Source of the DNA: Parerythrobacter_A sp963838735
GTDB lineage: Bacteria; Pseudomonadota; Alphaproteobacteria; Sphingomonadales; Sphingomonadaceae
Reading direction: 5' to 3'
DNA length: 64,000 nt
NCBI GenBank assembly: GCA_963838735.1
Contig: CAWISG010000004.1
Coordinates: 62,001 to 126,000 of the forward strand
How positions within the stretch are numbered: position 1 is the first letter of the stretch; the number at the start of each line of letters is the position of its first letter. Below are positions 1-6,839 of the stretch, piece by piece. Both the position numbers and the translations under genes were made by a program. Under the pieces are notes generated by a model that was not told the origin of the DNA, made no database searches, and worked only from the letters and a program-made list of their open reading frames with translations.

Positions 1-1
1 C

Positions 2-265
2 CACGCCTTCTGGACGACGGCGCAAGGCGCGCTGGATATGGCGGAGCGACGCGAAATCTCGGTCATCTTTCCGACTCGCCGCAACCTCGAACGGCTTGCC
101 TGCTTCAGTGACTTCGATGCGGCGCGGTTAGACAGCGAACGCTATCCGGCACGCACCATCGTGCCGTTCCTGTCCGACGAAGACGACGGACGATGGCTGC
201 GTATCCCCGACGATGCCGGATACCCCGTCACCGGCGAACGGCTGGACAGCGCCAAACGGCAGTAA
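2..265 (+). CDS. C-terminal part of a NUDIX-type hydrolase (5' end outside window)
   Basis: The open frame runs in from the left edge without a start, so only about 87 C-terminal residues are visible. The visible part carries IIFPTR-like text (VIFPTRRNLERLA) and a closing IPDDAGYPVTGE segment. From memory, these resemble the C-terminal tail of sphingomonad NUDIX-family hydrolases that cleave nucleoside-diphosphate-linked substrates. The NUDIX box itself would lie upstream of the window, so the family call rests on the tail only. An internal ATG at position 38 lies in mid-protein and is not a convincing start. The gene ends just before the convergent tRNA-Arg. Confidence 0.55.
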   Translation, partial: HAFWTTAQGALDMAERREISVIFPTRRNLERLACFSDFDAARLDSERYPARTIVPFLSDEDDGRWLRIPDDAGYPVTGERLDSAKRQ

Positions 266-276
266 CCAGCGGCAGC

Positions 277-353
277 TGGCGCGCCCGGCAGGACTCGAAC
301 CTGCTGCCTCAAGATTAGAAGTCTCGCGCTCTATCCAGATGAGCTACGGGCGC
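277..353 (-). tRNA. tRNA-Arg (anticodon TCT)
   Basis: Read on the minus strand, a full cloverleaf is visible. The 7-bp acceptor stem GCGCCCG pairs with CGGGCGC, followed by discriminator G and an encoded CCA at 277-279. The D-arm begins TAGCTC, the anticodon loop is CTTCTAA (anticodon TCT, reading AGA), and the T-arm contains GGTTCGAGTCC. There is no intron. The length is 77 nt including CCA. Confidence 0.95.
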
Positions 354-413
354 GCACCAGCGGTGTTTGTCTAGCGGGCTTTGCAGGTCACGCAAGGTGC
401 GCCTGCCCGCGCG

Positions 414-1982
414 CTAAGTATCGCCAGCATCGGCGAGCGTATCCACCACGCGAACTTCCGGTTCCAGTCCGAGCCGGTCCGCCAGTAGGTTCAGATCCTT
501 TTCGTTGGACAAGCCATAGAGCGCCGCGCTGTCCTCTTCGATGGACAACACCAATGCCGCCCCTTCGCGCATTAGGCTGCTGACGGCGAAGACACCACGC
601 GCGCGGGCACCCAGACGGCGGCCCAGGCGGATCGCGAGGCCCCAGCAGATTGCCGTTTCCAGCGCGTCCCCATCTGCTAGCGCATGCAATTCATCGGGCA
701 GCGAACAGCGATTGCCGTTCGCCGAAACTGTCGCGGCCAGCATCGCACGCTCTTCGGGCGACACCGACAGCCAGCGCTTGTGCAGCGCCCATTCGATGCC
801 GAACGGTATCCGCATGTTGGGTTCGACCTGCATCGCGGACAGCGACAGCATGGTCGCCGCCAGCCGCAACCGTTCCGAACCATACTCCCCCGGCGGTGTA
901 ACGCGCGCGGTCCATGCCGCCATTCGCGTAGCCAGCAGCGGTGGGCAGCCCCGCGTCTCGGCGAAAGTGCCGACACCCGCCAATAGCGGGTCGCTGCGCT
1001 GAACGCTCTGCGGAAGTTGCGAGAAATGCAGCCCTTCGCGCAAGCCCCATGATGAAAAGACGATGCGGTTAGGCTTTAGCCGGTCGACCAAAGCGCCGAG
1101 CAGTTGCGCGGCCAGCGGCAGCTTTTGCGCACGCATGGTCGAAATGCGGGGAATGGCGCGCAAGGTTTCATCGTCGCAAGCGGCGATTTCGTCTGTAAAC
1201 GCAGTCGCGTCGCTACCCGGAATGCAGAAACCATGCGGATCCGTCAGCGGATAATTGTTCGCATGCATGGCATAGACCGCCATTGCGCGCAGCGTACCGC
1301 CGACGAGGTAAAGCGTCTGACCTTCCGCCATGCCATTGGCACCTTTGGCGATGATTTTCGCCAATCGTTTGCGGCCGGTTTTCTTCCCGCCGCCGCCGTC
1401 TTCCTCCAGCAGCTCGCCAAGGCGCAGCGTGCCAAGCGGCAGGCTGACACCTGTGCCGCATGTGCCCGACCCGATCTCGACCAGTTCCAGACTGCCGCCG
1501 CCAAGATCCCCCACAATCCCTTCGGCACCCGGAAATGCGCCGAGCACACCAGATGCGCTGGTGCGCGCTTCATCCTCACCCGACAGCAGGCGCGGTGCGA
1601 AGCCAAGCGCGGTCACGGCATCGAGAAATGCGGGGCCGTTTGCCGCTTCGCGCACGGCGGCGGTGGCGACGACATCGACTTGCGGCACGTCCAGCCCGGC
1701 CAGCAGCAGCGCGTATCGCTCCAGCCCGCGCATCGCCAGCGCCACCGCCTCATCCGCCAACAGACCGGTGGTGCCGACATCGCGACCAAGCCGCGCCGTA
1801 ACCTTTTCATTGAACAGAACCACCGGCGCGCGGGCCGAACCGCCATACAGCACCAGCCGCACCGTGTTGGACCCGATATCGATTATGGCGCGCCTGATGC
1901 GGTCGCCGGAAAAGTCGCCGATCAGCGTGCCGTTGTGGCTGGAGCGCACTACAGTACCGGCCGATGCGCTCGCCGCCGTCAT
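414..1982 (-). CDS. ppx: Exopolyphosphatase, Ppx/GppA family
   Basis: This 522-residue protein is predicted to hydrolyse terminal phosphates from inorganic polyphosphate (or pppGpp) in the cytoplasm. The actin-like ATPase fold is marked by IIDIGSNTVRL near residues 33-43 and GDLGGGSLE near 158-167, the two phosphate-binding loops of the family. A C-terminal all-helical half follows, matching the long two-part Ppx form. The ATG at 1982 forms an ATGA overlap with the ppk stop, which fixes the start and implies translational coupling. The open frame extends further upstream, but that part is antisense-like shadow within ppk. Ppx versus GppA specificity cannot be decided from sequence; the ppk partner favours Ppx. 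Confidence 0.93.
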   Translation of the reverse strand: MTAASASAGTVVRSSHNGTLIGDFSGDRIRRAIIDIGSNTVRLVLYGGSARAPVVLFNEKVTARLGRDVGTTGLLADEAVALAMRGLERYALLLAGLDVPQVDVVATAAVREAANGPAFLDAVTALGFAPRLLSGEDEARTSASGVLGAFPGAEGIVGDLGGGSLELVEIGSGTCGTGVSLPLGTLRLGELLEEDGGGGKKTGRKRLAKIIAKGANGMAEGQTLYLVGGTLRAMAVYAMHANNYPLTDPHGFCIPGSDATAFTDEIAACDDETLRAIPRISTMRAQKLPLAAQLLGALVDRLKPNRIVFSSWGLREGLHFSQLPQSVQRSDPLLAGVGTFAETRGCPPLLATRMAAWTARVTPPGEYGSERLRLAATMLSLSAMQVEPNMRIPFGIEWALHKRWLSVSPEERAMLAATVSANGNRCSLPDELHALADGDALETAICWGLAIRLGRRLGARARGVFAVSSLMREGAALVLSIEEDSAALYGLSNEKDLNLLADRLGLEPEVRVVDTLADAGDT

Positions 1983-4150
1983 GCGTCGCGCTTCTGTCGC
2001 AGCGCCAGCCGGGGCACTCCGCCTGCCTCCAGCGCACCACCGCGTCCGGACAGCGAAGGGTTGGTCATGAAATAGCGGTGGCAGTTGAACGGCTTCTCGC
2101 CCGGCTCCATCCGCGCATAGCTGCCGTCCGGCTGCTGTTCCCAGCTTTGTTCGGTGTCCAGCAGGTTGGCGAGCAGCACCTGCTGCAACACCTGGTTGTG
2201 CACGGTGCGATTGCGCAGCGGTACCATCACTTCCACCCGCCGGTTTAGATTGCGCGACATGGCATCGGCGGAAGTGATGTAGACTTTCGCCTTGCTGCCG
2301 GGCATTTCGGCCCCGTTCGCAAACGCCCAAATGCGGCTGTGTTCCAGAAACCGGCCGATGATGGATTTGATGCGGATGTTTTCGGACAGCCCTTCGATGC
2401 CCGAACGCAGGCAGCAGATGCCGCGAATGACCAACTGTATCTCCACGCCTGCCTGGCTGGCGGCATAAAGCTGGTCGATTACTCCGCGATCGGTCAGCGA
2501 GTTGAGCTTGGCCCAAATCGCTGCCGGTTTGCCCGCCTTCGCATTGTCGATCTCGGTTGCGATGCGGCTGTAGATTTTTTCGCGCAGGCCGATGGGCGAT
2601 ATGGCCAGTTGGCCGGTCTTGCGCGGCTCGACATAGCCGGTGACGAAGTTGAACATGCGCGAGGCATCGCGGCCCAGCTTGGGGTCGGCGGTGAAATAGC
2701 TCAGGTCGGTGTAAATCTTTGTGGTGACGGGGTGATAATTGCCCGTGCCGAAATGGCAGTAGGTGCTGAACCGGTCGCCTTCGCGGCGGACCACCATCGA
2801 AACCTTGGCGTGGGTTTTCCAGTCCACGAAGCCGTAGATGACCTGCACCCCGACCCGCTCCAGCTTGGCTGCCCAGATCAGGTTCTGCTCCTCGTCGAAC
2901 CGCGCCTTCAGCTCGACCACGGCAGTTACAGACTTGCCTGCCTCCGCCGCCGCGATCAGCGCCGTGATGACGTTGGACTGGTTGCCCGCACGATAGAGCG
3001 TCTGCTTGATGGCGACGACATCGGGATCGTCCGCCGCTTGCCGCAGGAAATCGACCACCACCTCAAAACTTTCGTAAGGGTGGTGGATCACGATGTCCTT
3101 CTCGCGGATTGCGGCAAAGCAATCGCCATCGTGTTCGCGCACCCGTTCGGGATAGCGCGGCGTGTAGCCGGGGAATTTCAGGTCGGGCCGGTCCTCGGCC
3201 ACGATATCGGCAAGGCCCGCAACCCCGATCAGCGCATCGGTTTCGATGATTGTGGTTTCTTCGGACGCCATGTGGTCGAGCAGGGTTTCACGCGCCACCG
3301 GATCGAAATCGTTTTCCAGTTCCAGCTGGATGACCTGCCCGCGCCGCCTTCGCTGGATGGCGCTGCGGAAGGTGCGCACGAGGTCTTCGGCTTCTTCCTC
3401 GATTTCGATATCGCTGTCGCGCAGCACGCGGAACGCACCGTCGCCCAGCACATTGAATCCCGGAAACATATGCTCCGCAAACCGACAGATCAGCCGTTCG
3501 ATACTGATATAGGCCGCAGCCGCGCCCGGAACGCGGACCCAGCGCGGCAGGGCGGACGGCACCAGAACCATCTCCACCACCTGCGCACCGTCGCTTTCCC
3601 GCTCCAGCGTGAACAGCAACGCCGTGCCTTCGTTGGAAACAAAGGGAAACGGGTGCGCCGGATCGAGCGCCTGCGGGGTCAGCACCGGTACGATCTCGTC
3701 GAGGAAATAAGTCTTTAGCGCGGCATGCGCATCCAGCGCGATGCGAGCATGGTCGGCGATGGTGATGCCTTCCTCGCCCAGCAACGGACGCAGCGCCTCC
3801 CATGCCGTGCGCTGGCGTTCGTTCAGGTCGCGCACCGCTTGCCGGATCGCCGTGAGCTGTTGCGATGGGCTGAGACCGTCGATGGATTGCCGCTCGATGC
3901 CGCGCTGCACCTGACCGACCAGCCCGGCAACGCGGATCATCATGAATTCATCGAGGTTGCTACCGGAAATCGACAGGAAACGAAGCCGTTCGAGTAGCGG
4001 GTATTCCGGATTGCCAGCCTCGGCCAGCACGCGGGCGTTAAAGGCCAGCCAACTCAGCTCGCGATTGATGTAGTGGTCCGGCGATCCCTCATCCGGTACA
4101 TCATCGTCATCGAACGGGGCGACATGCGGATTGGGTGCGGGACTGGTCAT
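1979..4150 (-). CDS. ppk: Polyphosphate kinase 1
   Basis: This 723-residue PPK1 reversibly makes polyphosphate from ATP through a phosphohistidine intermediate. The N-terminal region (REL-SWLAFNARVL near residue 30) is typical of the family. The catalytic histidine lies in CHFGTGNYHP at residue 466. The later motif YHPV-TTKIYTDLSYFT and the RRVEVMVPL segment belong to the C1/C2 catalytic domains. The length agrees with PPK1 (about 690-730). Its stop overlaps the ppx start by four bases, so synthesis and breakdown enzymes are made from one message. No hda or purine genes, often found upstream in relatives, are seen here. Confidence 0.96.
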   Translation of the reverse strand: MTSPAPNPHVAPFDDDDVPDEGSPDHYINRELSWLAFNARVLAEAGNPEYPLLERLRFLSISGSNLDEFMMIRVAGLVGQVQRGIERQSIDGLSPSQQLTAIRQAVRDLNERQRTAWEALRPLLGEEGITIADHARIALDAHAALKTYFLDEIVPVLTPQALDPAHPFPFVSNEGTALLFTLERESDGAQVVEMVLVPSALPRWVRVPGAAAAYISIERLICRFAEHMFPGFNVLGDGAFRVLRDSDIEIEEEAEDLVRTFRSAIQRRRRGQVIQLELENDFDPVARETLLDHMASEETTIIETDALIGVAGLADIVAEDRPDLKFPGYTPRYPERVREHDGDCFAAIREKDIVIHHPYESFEVVVDFLRQAADDPDVVAIKQTLYRAGNQSNVITALIAAAEAGKSVTAVVELKARFDEEQNLIWAAKLERVGVQVIYGFVDWKTHAKVSMVVRREGDRFSTYCHFGTGNYHPVTTKIYTDLSYFTADPKLGRDASRMFNFVTGYVEPRKTGQLAISPIGLREKIYSRIATEIDNAKAGKPAAIWAKLNSLTDRGVIDQLYAASQAGVEIQLVIRGICCLRSGIEGLSENIRIKSIIGRFLEHSRIWAFANGAEMPGSKAKVYITSADAMSRNLNRRVEVMVPLRNRTVHNQVLQQVLLANLLDTEQSWEQQPDGSYARMEPGEKPFNCHRYFMTNPSLSGRGGALEAGGVPRLALRQKRDA

Positions 4151-4462
4151 GGGCCGGTGCCGGCAATTAGCCGAACATCGCGGGAAGCGAAAGGCCGGAC
4201 TGACTCATGCCAGTTCGCTGCTGCGCGCAATCTACGTGATGCCGCGTTTGCCCGATCCCGCCCGATCCAGCTCGGCCCATAACTATCTTAACCCGCCGGC
4301 CAGCAGGCGCAGCTCTGGCGCGTCTTTAACCAGCACCATGCGATCCTGCTTCGGAATACCGCCAATCATCCCATTTAGGGGCGTAACTTTGTCGGTCGAT
4401 GCACCGCGCGAAATCGGAATGGTCTGCCGCTGCGCGAAACGCGAGACAGCCGCGCGCGAAAC
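4151..4462. other. 312-bp region between ppk and the TPR gene; in-frame continuation after a stop
   Basis: No complete gene is seen. On the minus strand, the frame of the upstream TPR gene stays open past its TGA stop for 59 more sense codons, to a TAG at 4283-4285. The translation looks protein-like (it includes DKVTPLNGMIGGIPKQDR and ends LLAGGLR). It could be the remnant of an original C-terminus, the tail of a lost gene, or chance. The ppk promoter should also lie here, but no clear -35/-10 pair was recognised. Confidence 0.4.
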
Positions 4463-4852
4463 TCAGCGTGAGGGGTTGGCCCCTGCAATCGCAAGACTCT
4501 CCTCCGTCGTGACGAAGGCGCCCTGCGCCAGCTTTTGGAGCGCACGCCGCGCAAGTTGGCGCGAGTCTACCCAATCGCCATTCGCTGTCTCCAGCTCGCA
4601 CCGATTGGCGGATGCCATGGCTGCTTCAAACAGAACTGCGGCCAGCCGGTCATCGCCTTCGCGAGCATATGCGACACCTAGATTGATAAGTACCGCAGGG
4701 TCGTCCGCCTGAAGTGCGGCGGCAGTGTCGACACTTTCGATCAAGGCGACGTTTTGCCCCGTTGCGACATCCAGATATCCAGCCGGATCGCCTGCCGGAA
4801 CTGCGGGAGCCGCGAGCGACACGGTTATCAAAGCCAAAACGCTAAGCATCAT
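4463..4852 (-). CDS. Small exported tetratricopeptide-repeat-like protein
   Basis: This 129-residue protein starts with a hydrophobic signal peptide (MMLSVLALITVSLAAPAVPA) and is predicted to be periplasmic. The mature part holds one TPR-like helical pair (DPAVLINLGVAYAREGDDRLAAVLFEAA, near residues 52-80). No enzyme motif is present. An AGGAGAG ribosome site lies just upstream of the start. The gene is divergent from the lipoprotein/TonB-receptor pair and probably shares its control region, which suggests a common role in surface or periplasmic processing. The function is unknown. The same frame continues open after the stop, so the C-terminus may be shortened. Confidence 0.75.
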   Translation of the reverse strand: MMLSVLALITVSLAAPAVPAGDPAGYLDVATGQNVALIESVDTAAALQADDPAVLINLGVAYAREGDDRLAAVLFEAAMASANRCELETANGDWVDSRQLARRALQKLAQGAFVTTEESLAIAGANPSR

Positions 4853-4908
4853 TTTCTCTCTCCTGATGCCACGGTCCTACGCGCATGATCGTTAGCTTGC
4901 AACATAAA

Positions 4909-4944
4909 TGTCATATTGACTTAAATCTGTCGTAAAGAGAATAA
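4909..4944 (+). promoter_or_regulatory. Possible promoter upstream of the lipoprotein gene
   Basis: TTGACT at 4916-4921 followed after 17 bp by GAATAA at 4939-4944 resembles a weak sigma-70 promoter. The AT-rich stretch also contains TGTCAT (4909) and TGTCGT (4928), which resemble PhoB half-sites but are 19 bp apart rather than the expected 11 or 22. The assignment is tentative. Confidence 0.25.
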
Positions 4945-5130
4945 GGACACCTATTAACAATGGCTTATCGGCGGATATCGGATTAGATGTTTCATTACAA
5001 AGTCGCTTGGAAGGCAGAAATATTACATTCGGCGTTGCAAACAAACCGTCACAACCCGCCCGTAGCTGCGGCCCATCGAAGACATCATTCGAACCTGATT
5101 CTCCGCTTTGTAATGGATGGGATTGCGCCT

Positions 5131-6717
5131 GTGAAAACTATGACCCGATCGCTCGTACTCGGTTGCAGCATGCTGGCACTAGCCGGTTGTGGCGCAGACG
5201 AGATCGCTTCGCCAGGAACCGGCGGAAACGTCATCATCAACAATCCTACCCCGACGCCGACGTCGACGCCCACGCCGACCCCGACGGGCGGGACGCTGGT
5301 CACGCCGGCGGGTGGCTGTCCGACCATCTCGAACAATACCGGCGGACTTGTCGATGAAGGCACGATCACCGGCGACACCGGGGAATACCGGGTATGCGCA
5401 TTGCCCGCCCGTTTCACTTCGGACAGCACGCTCCCTTATATTCAGGGCGTACTGTATCGGCTTTCCGGCCGCGTCGATGTCGGCACCGACGGGGGACCAA
5501 CGCCCGATGACAGCGATGGCCTGGACGACACCGATGTAACGCTGTCCATCGAACCGGGCGTCATCGTCTACGCGTCGGGCTCGTCCTTCCTGAACGTTAA
5601 TCGCGGGAACGAGATTTCCGCCGTGGGCACCGCCGATCGCCCGATCATCTTTACCAGCCGCGACAACGTCATCGGCGGATCGTTCATCAATGCCAACTCC
5701 TCCGGCCAGTGGGGCGGCATCGTCCTGTCAGGGCGTGCCCCCGTTACTGACTGTATCGCACCCGGCGCGACGCCTGGTACGGTTAACTGCGAACGCCAGG
5801 TCGAAGGGGCGGCGCAGCCCGCGATCTTCGGCGGCGCCACCGCTGACGACAGTTCCGGCACAATGGAATTCGTGCAAATCCGCTATTCTGGCTTCGTCCT
5901 TTCGGGCGATAACGAATTGCAATCGCTCACCACTGGTGGCAGCGGCAGCGGCACCACGCTAAACAACATCATGAGCTACAACAGCTCGGACGACGGTGTC
6001 GAATTCTTCGGTGGCCGGGTCAATATGAAGGGCTTGGTCGTTGTCGGGGCGGAAGACGATTCCATCGATACCGACACTGGCGTCAAGGCCAACCTGCAAT
6101 ATGTCGTGGTAGCGCAGCGCAACGAAGTGGGCGACGGCATTATCGAGGCCGATTCCAACAACGGACTCGAAGACCAGACCCCGCGTCAGAATACGCGGAT
6201 ATCGAACGCGACCTTCATCCAGCGTCGCACCAACGACCAGGCCATTCGTATCCGCGGCGGCACCGATTACGCGCTGTTGAACACCATAGTCGTTGACGCT
6301 TCGCAAGGCACGCCCTGCATCCGCATCGACCTTCCCGAGACCACTCGGGCGGCGAACGCCGGTCTCGACGATGTTGGCCCACCGCGATTCGAATCGGTTG
6401 CCCTCGATTGCGCTACTGATTTCCGCAACGGTAGCGGCGGTGTGACGGCCGCGCAGGCCGAAGCGATTTTCGATGCGGGTACGAACAACAACAAGGACTT
6501 CACCAATACGCTGACGATGACCTACATCAACGGTGCCAATGAAGACGCGCTGGTCGCATTTGACCCGACTGCCCTGTCCACATTCTTCGACGATGCCGAT
6601 TTCGTGGGTGCTGCGCAGGCAGGAGATACCCGGTTCGAAGGCTGGACCTGCGATAGCGCGGCGATCACCTTCGGCAACAACACCGGATCGTGCCTGACGC
6701 TTCCTGTCTACTCGTAA
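5131..6717 (+). CDS. Surface/outer-membrane lipoprotein, right-handed beta-helix-like, partner of TonB receptor
   Basis: This is a lipoprotein of about 528 residues. The signal peptide ends in a lipobox LAGC (text SMLALAGCGADE). A proline/threonine linker follows (PTPTPTSTPTPTPT), then a long domain rich in N, D, G and T. Recurrent short strands such as GVIVYASG, PIIFTSRDN and GGIVLSGRAPV suggest a stacked beta-helix. Relatives are sometimes mis-annotated as multidrug transporters; nothing here looks like a transporter. The start is uncertain: GTG 5131 (chosen, gives a basic n-region), ATG 5140 and ATG 5113 are all possible, and an ATG at 4987 seems too far upstream. The gene lies directly before a TonB-dependent receptor, so the two likely form an uptake pair. 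Confidence 0.75.
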   Translation: MKTMTRSLVLGCSMLALAGCGADEIASPGTGGNVIINNPTPTPTSTPTPTPTGGTLVTPAGGCPTISNNTGGLVDEGTITGDTGEYRVCALPARFTSDSTLPYIQGVLYRLSGRVDVGTDGGPTPDDSDGLDDTDVTLSIEPGVIVYASGSSFLNVNRGNEISAVGTADRPIIFTSRDNVIGGSFINANSSGQWGGIVLSGRAPVTDCIAPGATPGTVNCERQVEGAAQPAIFGGATADDSSGTMEFVQIRYSGFVLSGDNELQSLTTGGSGSGTTLNNIMSYNSSDDGVEFFGGRVNMKGLVVVGAEDDSIDTDTGVKANLQYVVVAQRNEVGDGIIEADSNNGLEDQTPRQNTRISNATFIQRRTNDQAIRIRGGTDYALLNTIVVDASQGTPCIRIDLPETTRAANAGLDDVGPPRFESVALDCATDFRNGSGGVTAAQAEAIFDAGTNNNKDFTNTLTMTYINGANEDALVAFDPTALSTFFDDADFVGAAQAGDTRFEGWTCDSAAITFGNNTGSCLTLPVYS

Positions 6718-6724
6718 GCATTGT

Positions 6725-6767
6725 CGCGACCGAGTGCGCAGCCTTCCGGCCTGCGCACTCGGTCGCG
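6725..6767 (+). terminator. 17-bp perfect hairpin between lipoprotein and receptor genes
   Basis: The left arm 6725-6741 (CGCGACCGAGTGCGCAG) pairs fully with 6751-6767 around a 9-nt loop. There is no U-tract after it, so it may act as a partial terminator or as an mRNA-stabilising processing hairpin that sets different levels for the two proteins. Confidence 0.65.
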
Positions 6768-6839
6768 GCACACCATAGTCGTCCCGAACCTGTCGGACGA
6801 ACATCTGCACGGTATTTGCTAAAAAAGGGATCTTCGGCC

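Noticed and set aside
4326..4601. A 91-codon minus-strand frame overlapping the TPR gene
   Set aside because: It is an alternate frame of the TPR gene with no motif; the exported TPR protein explains the region better.
4909..4933. PhoB box before the lipoprotein gene
   Set aside because: The half-sites are 19 bp apart instead of the 11-bp repeat spacing, so phosphate control cannot be claimed.
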